Shown here one piece after another: positions 51,001-63,788 of a DNA stretch of 64,000 nucleotides; the first letter of the stretch is position 1; every line of letters begins with the position of its first letter. The translations under genes were made by a program, and so were the position numbers. The notes under the pieces are model-generated. The model made no database searches and was not told where the DNA came from. It worked only from the letters and a program-made list of their open reading frames with translations. The DNA is from Entoloma clypeatum (taxonomy: Eukaryota > Basidiomycota > Agaricomycetes > Agaricales > Entolomataceae), in contig OY751493.1 of NCBI GenBank assembly GCA_963565915.1, forward strand, positions 2,728,001 to 2,792,000. Reading direction: 5' to 3'.

Positions 51001-54000
51001 ATGTCGCCTGCCCCTCCCTCCTCATCTGTGGATCAATCGAACAAAACTTCTCTCGGGGTATCAAAACCTGGGCCTGTGGACCTTACAGCACTTCAAAACG
51101 CGAGTCGAGTACTGCACGAACGGCTGGTGCAGGATTCAACTATAATCCCTGACCTCGGGGATATGTTGACATCTCGTATGTGAAAGACAAAACCTCTTGT
51201 TGTATCTTCTCACAGGATTACAGCATCTGCTGGGCAGGTCTCGGCATCTTATAGCCCTTTACCTGATGATCTGCGTGTACCCTTTCAGAAGAAGAAGTTC
51301 ATAGGAATCCCAGATGGCCTGTTCCAGTACTACGAGAGTGAGTACCCCGCAGAACTCGTTATTTATGGTAACCTTAATCACCACCCAGCAACAAATGTCA
51401 TCTCTCATATGGGATTGATGCCTGAAATCGAACGTGCATGGATATCCATCGATCACAAGCTGTTTTTGTGGGATTATGTCGACGGGTGAGCGTCAGAGAT
51501 GTCTCATATTTCAGTTGTTGACTTTCATGATAGGCATGAAATTAGTTCGTTTGTGGACCAACCGGATGTCATAACCGAAGTTGCCCTCGTCAAGCCTAAA
51601 GCCGGCCTCTTCATTGATGAAATATCGTCACTCCTTGTCATCTGCACTCCAGTTACTGTACTTCTCTTAGGAGTTTCCTTTGCCCCTACAAGTGCTCGAC
51701 AACATCAACAAATCAAACTCTATGCCACAGACTTGTCAGTATCCACTGACGTCGAAATGACGTCCGTGGCTGGCACCCAGGATGGCCGCATTTTTATGTG
51801 TGGTGCACAGGATGGTCACTTATATGAGTTTCACTATCAAGAAAATGAATCATGGTTTGGGAAACGTGTACAGCTCGTCAATCACTCTGCCGGTGGTGTG
51901 CAAAGCCTTCTCCCTCGTTTTGCGGCCTCGAGCCAGGAAGGCAAGCAACGTTCCCTTCCCTGTCAACCCAACGTTGAGATTATTTGTGCAGAGAGAATTG
52001 TCCTTGTGATATCCGACATGGGAAGGAATTGCCTCTATACCCTGACTTCGAAGGGCGGCATCTCAATTTACAAGCCTAATAGTGACAAGGCTGTCCAGCA
52101 CGTCCAAACTCTATCAAACCTCTACAAAGCGGTGCAGGATAGGGCGCCGGGCTACCCTGCCATCACCCCCAAGAACTTTCATATAATATCGTTGCATGTT
52201 GTCGAGCATTCCGAAACGCGATCTGGGATCCAATTTTTCGCAATGACATCCAGCGGCGTACGTCTATACTTTGCACCTTCGGGTGGGCCAAGCTACGCCA
52301 CAACTCCCAGCCCTACGTTCACTATGCGCCTGGTCCAACTGATACATGTCCGGCTCCCGCCATCGAACTTGGCCCACCCAGATACACAAACAAGTCTGTT
52401 CCGCCCCCCCGCGACCGCCTATGGAGCATCTCAGGCCCCTTCCCAGCCCACTTCTCAATCTTATGTCGTTTCTTCCATCGAAAACACGTGCTACACCCAG
52501 GGTTTGACCATAGCGGCACAACAAGGAAGTACAGACGGTACTGATTACATCCTATGTATGGCCCCGGATCTCACACGAATAGGCAAGCTGGGACAACTGA
52601 GACTACCACCACAGCTAGCTTCCACAGCTTCGCAGGCTATTTTGAGTGATGGTCGGCCATCTTTAACAGAATACGCTACGCTCTTATCGATACCTGGAAG
52701 GACGTGGGCAATGGCGACAGCGCCAAAACCTTTTTCCGTGGCGCTTTCAAAAGGTGTTCCTCCAGCAATTTTGAATGAATTGGCGACGCAATTTGGAGAG
52801 TATCCTCATCAATTTATGCTCCTGACAAACGTCGGTCTTACGTTCCTCGCTAAACGACGGGGGTTGGACTATCTCAAAGCTGTTCTGGAAGAACTTCAAT
52901 CGGAAGGGAACGCCCAACCAATCATCGATTTTCGGGACAGGTTGTCGACACTTCCCCCCCGAGCCTACCCCATTAATTAACAGTTTTCAAATTAGTTTTG
53001 GGCGAGACCAGACTTGCTGTATGCTCCTTGGACTTGCCAGCGGAAATACGTTCTTAGATTCTCTGGATGGATCACCCACCGGATCCATTAGTATGCTCAA
53101 CCCTGATCTTGCCACTGTGGCAAAACAAGCGTTCTATGATTTCGGCGAACGTCCCATATGGACAGAAAGGATAACCTATGGAACTAGTAAGTCTTTTTGG
53201 CTGCCGTCTTACCTGAAGGCTCATATGGCGACAGCCGATAATCAAGGTATCACAATATTCAGTGGCCGCCGAGAGGGGCTTGCCCTTTATTTCTGTCGAT
53301 TGGTTCGACCCTTTTGGAAGTCCAAGTTAACCAAACCAGGGTGAAGCAATGAAGCTCACTGCCAGCCTTTGCACTCATCCTTTTCCTAGCATCTTGAACA
53401 GACAGCAATTGGCAGTGGAAGAGACCATGTTGGTCATTGTCCAAAAAAACCTCTTCGCACTGAAAGACTTCTTGGACAAAAACCCCCACCTTTTTCATTC
53501 TTACACCTATGAAGCATCAGCACATGTTCCAGTCGCAGAACAAGAAGCTTGGCGTGTCCGTCAGTTCAGCAAGTGTCAAATGATGGATTTCTGACTTTCA
53601 TCCACCCTAGGCCGAGCAAAAGTCTGTATCAGAGTTGTTATCTCTCCTATCGAGAACCATCGAAGCATTGTCATTTATTCTTTTACTGAATGACCATATG
53701 TTTGGGGACCTCATCTCTCAGTGAGCTGCGGGATTGATCTCCTGCACCGCCATCCAATTCCTCATTCACATTTCAGGTGTGACCCTCAGACCCAACAACT
53801 AGTTGCGGCACTGACATATGAAGACCTTGTTACCACGCAGGACGGGACGTCAATCTCAAGAGCACTGGTCAATGTCATTATTGAGCAGCAAATCGGGCAG
53901 CAGATCAGTGTTCGTGTTGGACGCGTCCGTGTTTCACATACTCATGAACTTGAGCAGGTAGACACTATCAGTGAAGTTCTGCAACAAAGGTGTGGCTCAT

Positions 54001-56005
54001 TCTGCAGCACGGATGATGTTATGCTGTACAAAGTAACCCTCAACACCTTTCTTGACCTCATGTTTCGAAATGGCTTATCTATTTTTTACACTGCTAGGCG
54101 AAAGAAAACATACGCAAAGCGGTTGAGACCCAAAGTACAGTGGAGCGCCAAGATTGCCTTGCGGAATCTTTGCGGTAAGAGGCCCTGCTTTGTTATTTGT
54201 TGCCCCTCGTTGAATCATGGGAAGCTTATTCATTAGAGGAGCTCGCATTCTTGAGTTTGACAAGCTAAGAGAAGCCTGCGGAGATTATCAGCAGCTCGGC
54301 TATTCCAAAGGTAATGAATTCTGTTATATGTTCTTTGCCGCAAACATCTGAGTGTGTCAGGTGCCGTTGAGCTGCCACTTATGTATGCCCAGGTTGTCGA
54401 TCCGGACAATGTAGGGCGTGACACATGGAATATTGGGCTCCCCCCCAGCGACCCTCGCAGTGAAGCTCTTGGAAGGCGACTCCGTTGCTATGAGTTGGTG
54501 ATGGACTCCTTAACCGTCTTTGAGGAGAAGTGCTCCGGTGATCAAAGTGCTATAGATTTTCTCAGTGGTGATGCAGAAACTATTCGCAGCCACGCGTATG
54601 AACTAGCATTCTCGAGCGAGGACGAAATATTCCATTCTACATTGTATGACTGGCTTATTGGCCGAGGTCTTGCTGATGATCTGCTTGAGGTATGTAGGCT
54701 TACATTGCGTTGAAGAACTTCTAACCAATATATACAAGATGCGCCCCGCTTTTCTGGAGGCCCATCTCAAGCGAGAACCCGTTTCTATTGAAAAATGTCA
54801 GCTTTTATGGCAGTTCTATGTCAAGAATGGCCAGCCCCTGCGCGCCGCAGAAGTACTAGGTTCTTTGGCAGAGTCCACCCAGTCAGTTTGAGCCTTTTCA
54901 GCCGGATCCTTGCTCATCGTATGGCTAGATTCAAAATCGACCTTAATGCGCGTTTAGAATATTTGACGCTCGCTGTTGCGAATGCCAAATCCCACCCAGT
55001 ATCTGTAACTGGAAGACATGAAACCGCGATTGCGTTTCTCACTGATCTGGAAGAAAAACTGGAAGTTGCACAAGTTCAATTGGAGATCTATAACGTCCTA
55101 CATCCACATATCGACGATGCGCCTGAAGTCCGCGGCCGCATTCAGTTGCTGTCCGGACAGCTGTTCACCATGACAGACGTGTGTCCATTTTTTGCTATAT
55201 TTTTCACCATCTGGGTTGCACCTCATCACAATTACAGCTATATCAGCGCTATGCAGTTGCATTTGACCTGCCAGACATGAAACTTCTCTGTCTGCATGTG
55301 TCAGAGCATAGAGACGAAAGCATCGTTCGACCCATTTGGAATCAGATATTCGATGAAAGTGCGTCTCCCGAGTTGTCTGATGAATGTTCGCTCAAATTCA
55401 GGATTCTCAGTACTCAAGGAAGAAGGAGGTCCAGCTACAATGGCAGATCTCATCGTTGCCAAGCTCGTACCATTAGGAAAACGATTCTTCCCCTCGGAGA
55501 GTGCCTTCCCGCTCCGTATGTTGCAGATGCCACTCATAGTTCGAATCATCATTAAAATCCCTTGCCAGGCTTTATTTCGACACTCATCGTCAGATTTACA
55601 CTGGCAAACAAGATTGTGGTACCTTACGGTTGGGCCCCTCGTATATTAGTGCAATGTGGCGTACCGTTTTCGGAGGTCTGGGACATTTTTCACGAGATGT
55701 ACGAATCCCAGGTAATTAATCCTTTGGCTAATGGGTGCTTTCCTAGCTGTTGACATGAGCATTGCCAGATACCTCCATTCAACGATCAATCCAATGTTCA
55801 AGCGATCTCGTCTGACATAGCGGTGCTGCTTTCGGACTGGCTCGAGGAAGTCAAACGACCACAGTCTTTCATTGCAAGCGGAGAATTTCCTGTTGGCCGG
55901 ATAGACCAGGCGATAGATGAATATCTAGCTGAATTGGAGCAGAGTCGCAACGACACGAAAACATTATATGAGAGTATAAAGCGACAGCTCAGACGAAATT
56001 GGTGA
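51001..56005 (+). CDS. NUP170: nucleoporin Nup155/Nup170
   Basis: Large scaffold nucleoporin of the inner ring of the nuclear pore. The start MSPAPPSSSVDQ (51001) leads to ALQNASRVLHERLVQD, the family segment PLPDDLRVPFQKKKFIGIP, then HMGLMPEIERAWISIDHKL and FLWDYVDG, the opening of the N-terminal beta-propeller (about 51250-52980). The C-terminal alpha-solenoid includes LYFCRLVRPFWK, VEETMLVIVQKNLFALKDFL, HSTLYDWLIGRGLADDLLE, FLEAHLKREPVSIEK and, at the end, FPVGRIDQAIDEYLAEL with stop at 56005. Ten or more short introns split the second half. Yeast has NUP157 and NUP170; only one copy is in this window. The NUP170 symbol is by family, not by tested orthology. Confidence 0.92.
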
Positions 56006-56070
56006 CGTGGCCGTAAATATTACTGTTTCAAGTACTAGACCTGTATTTGAATGGCTTAATTATCATCTAG

Positions 56071-56649
56071 CTACTGGCTGAGATCCTTGTTGGTCTGAAA
56101 CTGCCAATCAGGTATGAAAGCTCTACAGAGCGAGATAGCTCACATGAGGGTTGAAGAAGAGGCTGTTCATGCCCCATGGGAAAGGCTTACCCCGCCGATT
56201 CATGTACTCGTACTCTGGAACTGCTGGGAGGTGTCCGTCGTTTTCGTCCCTCAAATGGTCTAAGTGTTGCTTGTGTTCGAGTTCAGCATTGTAAACCCAG
56301 GCACAACAAACAGCAACTGGGCAGATCGAGATTGGGTTGAGGACTTGTTGAGAGGGAGAAAAAACACACTGGCAGGGGCGCAGACGTAGTAACTATCAAA
56401 AGGGGAAAGCATGGACATGATCCATTAGGGATAAGATGGGTTCATACCTGATCTTCCGCCAAAGGTCAGTGGTTTCTGGGATGGAAAGTCAGCATGCAAG
56501 CCAGGAGCTAGAGAAAGGCCATGCTGACCCGCAGCGTGATTTTGTAGAGCTGTCTGTTCGGCGGCGTAGCTTCGATGAGCTTTAGTCGAAGAATAGAGAC
56601 GATCGCCCAGAGACGGGCGGCGAACAACACGGAGGGCGGCGAAAGACAT
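56071..56649 (-). CDS. COX13: cytochrome c oxidase subunit VIa (Cox13/COX6A)
   Basis: Small inner-membrane subunit of respiratory complex IV. The start MSFAALRVVRRPSLGDRLYS (56649) is a basic, Ser/Arg-rich mitochondrial presequence. Downstream exons give SICPVAVCCAWVYNAELEHK, the single membrane span and matrix/intermembrane boundary, then HLPAVPEYEYMNRRGKPFPW and MNSLFFNPH, the signature of the family's C-terminus, and a final exon FQTNKDLSQ with stop at 56071. Four or more exons. It converges with the nucleoporin gene (66 bp between stops) and diverges from RPN2. An upstream ATG at 56808 is in frame but would add residues antisense to the RPN2 5' end and is not preferred. Confidence 0.9.
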
Positions 56650-56790
56650 GATTTTTGACACTAGGGCCATTTCGGAGAAGAGTGCTCTGTTGAATGGTGT
56701 CGATGTCTGTTTGTATAAGGGGACTCTGCCAAACACACAGGACGCGTCACCCGTCAAGATTTCAAGGTCTGGTCTCATCCACGTACCCAT
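56650..56790. promoter_or_regulatory. divergent promoter, COX13 and RPN2
   Basis: 141 bp between the COX13 start (56649, minus) and the RPN2 start (56791, plus). Both are strongly expressed housekeeping genes in other fungi, so this is probably a compact bidirectional promoter. Confidence 0.45.
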
Positions 56791-59700
56791 ATGGTCGTCC
56801 GTTCCCAATCATCCGCCGCTGGTGCCCTAGCCCTTCTCCAGGAGCCGGATCCTTCATTCAAACAGCATGCTCTCAAGACTCTTAACGCGTTGGTTCCACA
56901 GTTCTGGGCGGAGATTTCAGAACACATCGCCTTGATGTTCGTCTCTCGAGTCCACCGTCGATTACTTCGTTCTAATCCATTTCCCAGCGAGGCCCTCTAC
57001 GAATCCTATGAGCTGTCTCCAGAAGCCCGCGACCGTGCTGCCTTGGTGGCTAGCAAGGTTTATTATTTCCTGGGAGAGTATGAAGAGGCATTATCATTCG
57101 CTCTTGGCGCGGGAAGCGCATTTGAGGCCGAAACGCATATACACGGATCCGAAGAATTCGTAGAGACCATCATCTGTATGTATTCTGCCGTCTTCACATC
57201 CGCGGATTGTTTGACTTGATTGTTTAGCAAAGGCTCTCGACCGCTATATACAGCTCCGCTCGGAACAGCCAAATAACAGTCTTGAAAAGATCGACCCTCG
57301 TCTCCAAACTATCATAGAATCAATTTTCTCGCGGTGTATCAATGAGCGGGAGTTCAGACAAGTACGCATTGCACTGCCTTATTGCGGCAGAGCATGTGCT
57401 GAAGATTTTTTTCTACATCAGGCTATCGGTATCGCTTTGGAGTCACACCGTCTGGACGTGATAGAAGAAATATACAACCAAACACGCGATCTTTCCACCT
57501 TGTCTTATGCGATGGAGGCCATCATCGACAACGCCTTCTCTCTCTCCTACCGTGATGAGGTCCTTCACTTTCTCTTCCCGCTCTTCCCACAACCTACCTC
57601 CGACAATGCTTCACACGTTCATGCAATTACTCGACTTCTTATCACACTGAGCAATCCGTCGTTGACAGTCCCCTTCCTGGTTTCACTGGCGCCGAAAGAG
57701 CCGCTTTTGGCATACCAGTTTGCTTTTGATCTGGTTGAAGGTGGTGCGCAGGACTACCTAGAGAGTGTGCGAATTGCACTACCCGAGGGCACTTCTGTAA
57801 CTATCGTTCAGCCAAATATTGATATTTATATTTTAACAATTTTACCCATTGGCCAGGATACAAAACCTACATTTGACAACGTGCGGAATATTCTCACCAG
57901 CCAAGACTCCGTGAAGCTATATCTTGAATTTCTGAAATACAACAATCATGCTGATCTTGCCATCCTCAAGAACACCAAGGTCTGTGAGATTTTTCTTGAA
58001 ATTGTGGAGAGTTCTGCTGTAAGATACCCAACGCTCAGGATGTTCTGGAACCCCGTTCGTCTATCTACCACACAGCCCTAACATTGCAAAATGCCTTTAT
58101 GCACGCTGGTACAACCTCGGACGTGTTCCTGCGAGAGAACCTGGAATGGTTAGGCCTGGCTTCCAACTGGTCCAAGTTCACCGCGACAGCTGGTCTTGGT
58201 GTAATTCACAAAGGCTTCTATGAACAAGGCATGACAATACTTGGTCCATACCTTCCCCAGAGTGGTGGGGAGAGCAGCCTACAAGGTGCAGCCTACTCTG
58301 AAGGAGGTGCACTGTATGCGTTGGGACTGATCAACGCCGGATGCGGAAGCTCAGTCTCGTCTTACCTGCGCGATACATTGAAGGCGGCTCAGGGCGAGGT
58401 CGTTCAGCACGGTGCCGCCTTGGGTCTCGGTGTAGCTTGCATGGGCTCAAAAAGTCTGGATACCTTTGAGGACCTGAAGAATGTTCTTTTCACAGATTCA
58501 GCGGTCGCTGGCGAAGCTTCTGGTTATGCTATGGGCCTGATCATGCTTGGGACTGCAGCAGCCGAGCCTGTACGAGAGATGTTGGTGTATGCTCGAGAAA
58601 CCCAGCACGAGAAGATAATCCGTGGTCTTGCCGTCGGCGTCGCTTTTATCCATTATGGTAGGCAAGAACAAGCAGATGAGACCATTCAAAGTCTTCTTGA
58701 GGAAAAGGTTAAGGTCTCAACCCGTTTTCTTGGTTCATTTCTGACATTGTCCTTGCTAGGATCCAATTCTACGATATGGGGGTGTTTATACGCTGGCGTT
58801 AGCTTATGCCGGAACTTCTAACAATCATGCAGTTCGGAAACTGCTACACATAGCTGTCTCCGATACATCGGACGATGTCAGGCGGGCAGCCGTTACCTCC
58901 CTGGCGTTTTTGCTTTTCAAAAATCCTGCACATGTCCCCCGAATTGTTCAATTATTGAGCGAAAGTTACAATCCTCACGTTCGATGTGGCGCGACTCTTG
59001 CCTTAGGGATTGCTTGCGCAGGCACTGGACTACCGGTATAGTGTCTTGTATTCTATCCGATTTGCAACCTGAGCCTTGCCTTCAAGGACGCTGTGGAAAT
59101 TTTGGAACCAATGACCAAGGACGGTGTAGATTTCGTCCGCCAGGGTGCATTCATTGCGCTTGGGATGATTCTCGTCCAGCAAACCGAGGCATCGTCGCCG
59201 TCCCTGGCTTCCACTCGTGCCCTTTATAGTAAGGTCGTATCGGACAAGCATGAAGATCCCATGGCGCGTTTTGGGGCCGCAATCGGACAAGGCTTCATCG
59301 ATGCTGGCGGTCGGAATGTCACTATCAATCTCCAAAGCAGGGCAGGGAGTAAAAACACCAATGCCATTGTTGGGATGGTTATGTTCTGTCAATTTTGGTA
59401 CTGGTACCCATTGGCTCATTGTGCTAGCCTGGCCTTTGCACCAACTGGAATCATCGGTCTCAATGCCGATCTGAAGGTATGACTGATGGATAACATTGTA
59501 TGAATCTTTGTTGATACAGAAATCAAAGATTCCTAAATTCGATTATGTTTCAAACGCCAAACCGAGCCTTTTTGCTTACCCGACCTTAACCAAGCCTCCG
59601 AAAAAGGAAGTGGTGATTAGGGTGGCGACTGCTGTCTTGTCTACAACCGCCAAAGTCAAGGCAAGAGAAAAGAAGAAGGCCGCCATAGATGACATGGACC

Positions 59701-60372
59701 TGGTCAGAGTGCAATTTGATGAGAATCTGACTGTCCTCTGACATACATATATCTAGGACGAAAAGCCGCATACTCGAAACGAAAGTGGACGCGATACAGG
59801 GATGGAGACGGACGACCCGTCATTATCTACAAGGGATGGTGATGTTTCTCCGATTAACCGTTCGCTCTCGAACCTTGCGGACGAAAACAAGCCGTCGACG
59901 GCCAAAGAATCAGAATCCGCATTCGAGTTACGACCCAACTTTTCCCGTGTCACTCCCGCACAGGTAGTACACGTATCTTTTCCAGCTGGCAGTCGATATC
60001 GACCTGTGCGACCTGTATCAGCGAACCTAGATCCAAGGCGAATCAAGAAAACTGAAACCACACCATGGTCATCAAGTGCAGGATCAGAGCGATATGCTGG
60101 TGGAGGCGGCATTATAATTCTTGTCGATTCGCGACGAGATGACGACGCAGAGTTCATCGAATTTGAAACTTCCACACAAGTCAGAATTCCCGAAGCAACA
60201 ACCACCTCCTTGAATGGTCAAACACCGGCCACATCGCCTTCAGGGCCACATATAGCTTTGGATGAAAATGCTCCTGAAGCAGGTCCCCCAGCACCATTTG
60301 AGGTCGGCTTTCCTCTTCGTTACAAATGGTTATGGCTCACTAACGTCCTACCAGTACCCGTTTGATGACTGA
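56791..60372 (+). CDS. RPN2: 26S proteasome regulatory subunit Rpn2 (PSMD1)
   Basis: Largest base subunit of the 19S particle; it scaffolds Rpn13 and deubiquitinase binding. The start [20 protein letters not shown] (56791) matches the family. The alpha-helical N-terminal part ([46 protein letters not shown]) is followed by proteasome/cyclosome repeats with the alternating small-residue pattern ([82 protein letters not shown]). The C-terminal region has [13 protein letters not shown], a Lys-rich stretch ([12 protein letters not shown]), [15 protein letters not shown] and, after a last intron, YPFDD with stop at 60372. An acidic/Ser insert lies at 59800-59930. About nine introns. Confidence 0.94.
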
Positions 60373-60574
60373 TCACAAGCTGTATACTCTCAGCTATTAC
60401 ATAAATACCTCTCCGTTGTTCAATATTTCAACCATTTTCATGCAATTAATGACTGTGTGACGATGTCATGTGCCCTTCACTGTCACACTACGCGAGTCAC
60501 ACCTTGTGCTCGATCATATAAGTTCTTTCTTCGCCCTTTTGTCATTTCATCTACCTTCATTGCATTCTTCCGCC
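60373..60574. other. intergenic, RPN2 to importin alpha
   Basis: 202 bp between same-strand genes. It must hold the RPN2 3' end and the importin alpha promoter. No separate gene is seen. Confidence 0.4.
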
Positions 60575-62466
60575 ATGGATAACTCCTCTGAATCTCGTAC
60601 CATGAAGGCTCGCAGAGAAGGTCTGTTATCCATTTCACCCTTTTTTCTTCTTGCCAACATCTTACGCGCATCTACCGCAGCCTACAAGAGCAAAGGCGCT
60701 CTGAAACAAGACGATCTCAGACGTCGCCGTGAAGAGCAACAAGTTGAGATCAGGCGACAGAAGCGCGAGGAAAACATATCTAAGAGGAGGAACTTCCTTC
60801 CCTCCAGTGGCGCTGACTCTGATGAAGAAGTTGGTGGCGGCAATTGGGATCCTCCTGTATGTCATCTTACATATCGCGTACTGCATACTCCTGGACATCG
60901 TACCTTCACAATCTAGTTGGCCGATGAGATGATTTCAGGCGTTTTTTCAGACGATCCTGAACTTCAACTCGACGCGACTACCAAGTTCCGAAAACTGCTT
61001 TCGAAAGAGAAAAACCCGCCTATCGAACGAGTCATCGAATGCGGGGTTGTACCACGCTTTGTGGAGTTTCTGAAACATGGACATTCTATGCTCCAGGTAA
61101 GTGGCTCTCCTTGATCAAGCGAATGTCCATCTAGAATTTGTCCTCCTTTCGTAGTTTGAAGCCGCGTGGGCGCTAACTAATATTGCTTCTGGAACTGCGG
61201 AGCATACTCAAGTAGTCATCAATGCGCAAGCCGTGCCCGAATTTATCAACTTGTTATCCTCCCCTGTCCTTGATGTTCGCGAACAGGCCGTTTGGGCCCT
61301 GGGAAACATCGCTGGCGATAGCCCGCAATGTCGAGATTATGTCCTCCAGGCAGGCGCTTTGCGACCTTTACTAGCGCTTCTGAGTGAACATCACAAGCTC
61401 AGTATGCTCAGGAATGCCACATGGACATTAAGCAACTTTTGTCGCGGGAAATCTCCTCAACCTGATTGGGAACTGGTACGCCGTCTCACCCTTCTCATAA
61501 TTTCAGTTGATCTTAAAGTTTCGTAGATTTCGCCCGCCCTCACTGTCTTGACAAAATTGATCTACTCTCTGGATGACGAGATTTTGATTGATGCCTGCTG
61601 GGCGATCTCTTATCTTTCTGATGGCTCCAACGATAAGATCCAAGCCGTCATTGAATCGGGTGTGTGTAGGCGACTTGTAGATCTTTTGATGCATAGCTCC
61701 ACGTCTGTTCAAACGCCGGCCCTGCGCTCAGTTGGCAATATAGTGACTGGCGATGACCTCCAAACCCAGGTTGTCATTGCATCTGGAGCTCTGCCAGCTC
61801 TTCTTTCGTTGCTTTCATCGCCCAAGGATGGCATCAGAAAGGAGGCCTGTTGGACGATCTCGAATATCACTGCTGGTTCTCCTCCTCAGATCCAGGCTGT
61901 TATCGATGCAAACATTATCCCTCCTTTGATCAATATACTTCAGAATGCGGATTTCAAAACCCGCAAGGAGGCATGTTGGGCCATATCAAACGCGACGTCT
62001 GGCGGTCTGCAGGAGCCTGCGCAAATCCGCTATCTTGTCTCCCAGGGTTGCATCAAGCCTCTTTGCGACCTCCTCACCATGATGGACAACAAGATTATTC
62101 AAGTCGCACTCGATGGACTTGACAATATCCTAAAAATAGGTGAAATGGACAAAGTTGCCGCAGGTCCTGGTGTCGTCAATCAATATGCGATATATGTAGA
62201 GGAAGCTGGCGGCATGATCACGATCCATAATCTCCAGCAGCACGATAATCTCGAGATTTATAAAAAGGCATTCAACATCATGGACAAATACTTCCCGGAT
62301 GAAGAAGATGTTGATGCCGCTATCAGTGCTCCCAATGTTGATTCGACTGGGGCTTTTGCGGTAAGAATTATCCCGCGATTTTTATAAATACTTTCCTTCA
62401 TACTGATTTTTCCTAGTTCCATTCGGACGTTTCCGCCCCGCAAGGAGGATTCAGCTTTGGACAGTA
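60575..62466 (+). CDS. SRP1: importin alpha (karyopherin alpha, Srp1)
   Basis: Adaptor that binds classical nuclear localisation signals and is carried by importin beta. The start [16 protein letters not shown] (60575) opens the importin-beta-binding domain, with [19 protein letters not shown] and NISKRRNF after the first intron. Armadillo repeats follow with the Trp/Asn ladder that grips signals: [85 protein letters not shown] and [15 protein letters not shown]. The C-terminal acidic EEDVDAAIS and [16 protein letters not shown] end at 62466. About five introns. Length and ARM order fit an intact gene. Confidence 0.95.
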
Positions 62467-62734
62467 ATGAATCGGACTTTCTGTATAATATCTCCTCTGT
62501 TTGTGAATCCTTCCCCCTGTTCATCTTATTTCCCTCTTCAGACAACCGTTTCTTGTGTATCCATTTCCGAGTCCTCCGACTCGCAACAAACCCAATCACA
62601 TTGCTTAGATACGTTCGCAAAGACGTTCTCCAGAACTGGCCAGGGCGAAACACGTATTGCTTTTATACACGTATTGGCTTGTGACCGTGAAGTTGGATAT
62701 TAGTGTTGAAGTAATGGAATTTATAACCGGAACC
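62467..62734. other. 3' region of importin alpha, no gene seen
   Basis: Likely 3' untranslated and intergenic sequence. Short frames here lack any recognisable motif. Confidence 0.4.
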
Positions 62735-63126
62735 ACAGCTAAATGCGAAATTATAGGCGGTTGAAAACAAAACAATATCTAGGGCGGGGCTAGAATTCAA
62801 GTCCCCGATGGCCCAAATTGGTAATGATGAATTGCGCTGTCAGCAATGGTGAGCCGGCAACGTAAGGAAGTAACCCTTCGGAGTCCCAAAACCAATCCCG
62901 CCCTATGTCCTGTTTTTTTCCCAACCGCCTATCATTTCGCATTTAGCTGTAAATGCGGTGGAAACAAACAATATCCATAGAATTCAAGCCCCCGATGGCC
63001 CAAATTGATAATGATGGATTGCGCTGTCAGCAATGGTCGGGATAGCCCTTCGGAGTCCCAAATTCGATCCCACCCTGTGTCCTGTTTTTTTTTTTTTCCA
63101 CCGCCTATGAATTCGCATTTAGCTGT
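62735..63126. mobile_element. tandem dimer of a short TIR/SINE-like element
   Basis: Two related units, 62735-62950 and 62946-63126, each with an internal part GATGGCCCAAATTG..TGCGCTGTCAGCAATGG..CCTTCGGAGTCCCAAA. Unit ends are inverted: ACAGCTAAATGCGAAAT at the left and CATTTAGCTGT at the right. AACC flanks the whole (62731-62734, 63127-63130) as a possible 4-bp duplication. Unit 2 lacks part of the left TIR. The internal TGGCCCAAATTGG and AATTCGATCCC resemble weak tRNA A and B boxes, and a T-run follows, so a tRNA-derived SINE is possible as well as a MITE. Confidence 0.55.
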
Positions 63127-63310
63127 AACCATTCAATCTATGAATTCACACCGGATTTCGCTCGACTTCGAGCCTGATATCGACGTTGTTTTCAAGGCGG
63201 AAAACGGTCTCAAGCGTTTGAATTGTGATGCGACGGAGGCATGTATCTAATGTGGGAGAGCACAGCCACAGGCCGAATGTGGTCAGCGCTCCCGTAAGAT
63301 TGCGGTCTAA
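63127..63310. other. upstream region of LSM5, short frame only
   Basis: Contains a 36-codon frame starting MNSHRISLDF (63140) with no recognisable family. Most likely promoter and 5' untranslated sequence of LSM5. Confidence 0.35.
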
Positions 63311-63788
63311 ATGGCCTCTCAAATTCTCCCACTCGGTTTGAACTCTCCCTTTCTACACTTGATAGTCTGAACTGATAAGGTCAAAGAGCTAATCGATAGA
63401 TGTATTGGATCACAAATATGGGTGATTATGAAGGGCGATCGTGAATTTACAGGAACATTGTTGGGCTTTGATGATTTTGTCAGTGAGTGTCTCTCCTTTC
63501 TTCCTTTCCCAAGTTCCATTATCAAGATCCTACTGCAGATATGGTCCTCGAGGACGTGACGGAATAGTTCGTCAGCGGCAACCATTCAAGTAACTCTTTA
63601 ATGTCTTTGTACAGTGAACCAACCCCTCAGGGAAAGAAGAAGACAAAACTTGCTCAGACACTACTTAATGGCAATAACATTTGCATGGTAAGTCCAGCTA
63701 CGTTGAGATTGTGCATTTGCCACCTTATTCGATGGTCCTTTATCAGTTGATACCTGGAAGTGCAGGTCCGTGCAATTTCGAACTATGA
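63311..63788 (+). CDS. LSM5: Lsm5 (U6 snRNA-associated Sm-like protein)
   Basis: Member of the Lsm1-7/Lsm2-8 rings that bind the 3' end of U6 snRNA and decaying mRNA. Five short exons: MASQILPL (63311), [20 protein letters not shown] with [41 protein letters not shown] with NNICM, and [13 protein letters not shown] with stop at 63788. The Sm1 motif ([18 protein letters not shown]) and the Sm2 motif ([13 protein letters not shown]) are intact. Splicing is needed to join them. The length (about 85 residues) is normal for the family. Confidence 0.94.

Noticed and set aside
56650..56808. Extended N-terminus of COX13 from an upstream ATG at 56808
   Set aside because: It would overlap the RPN2 start on the opposite strand and put about 50 unrelated residues before a good mitochondrial presequence.
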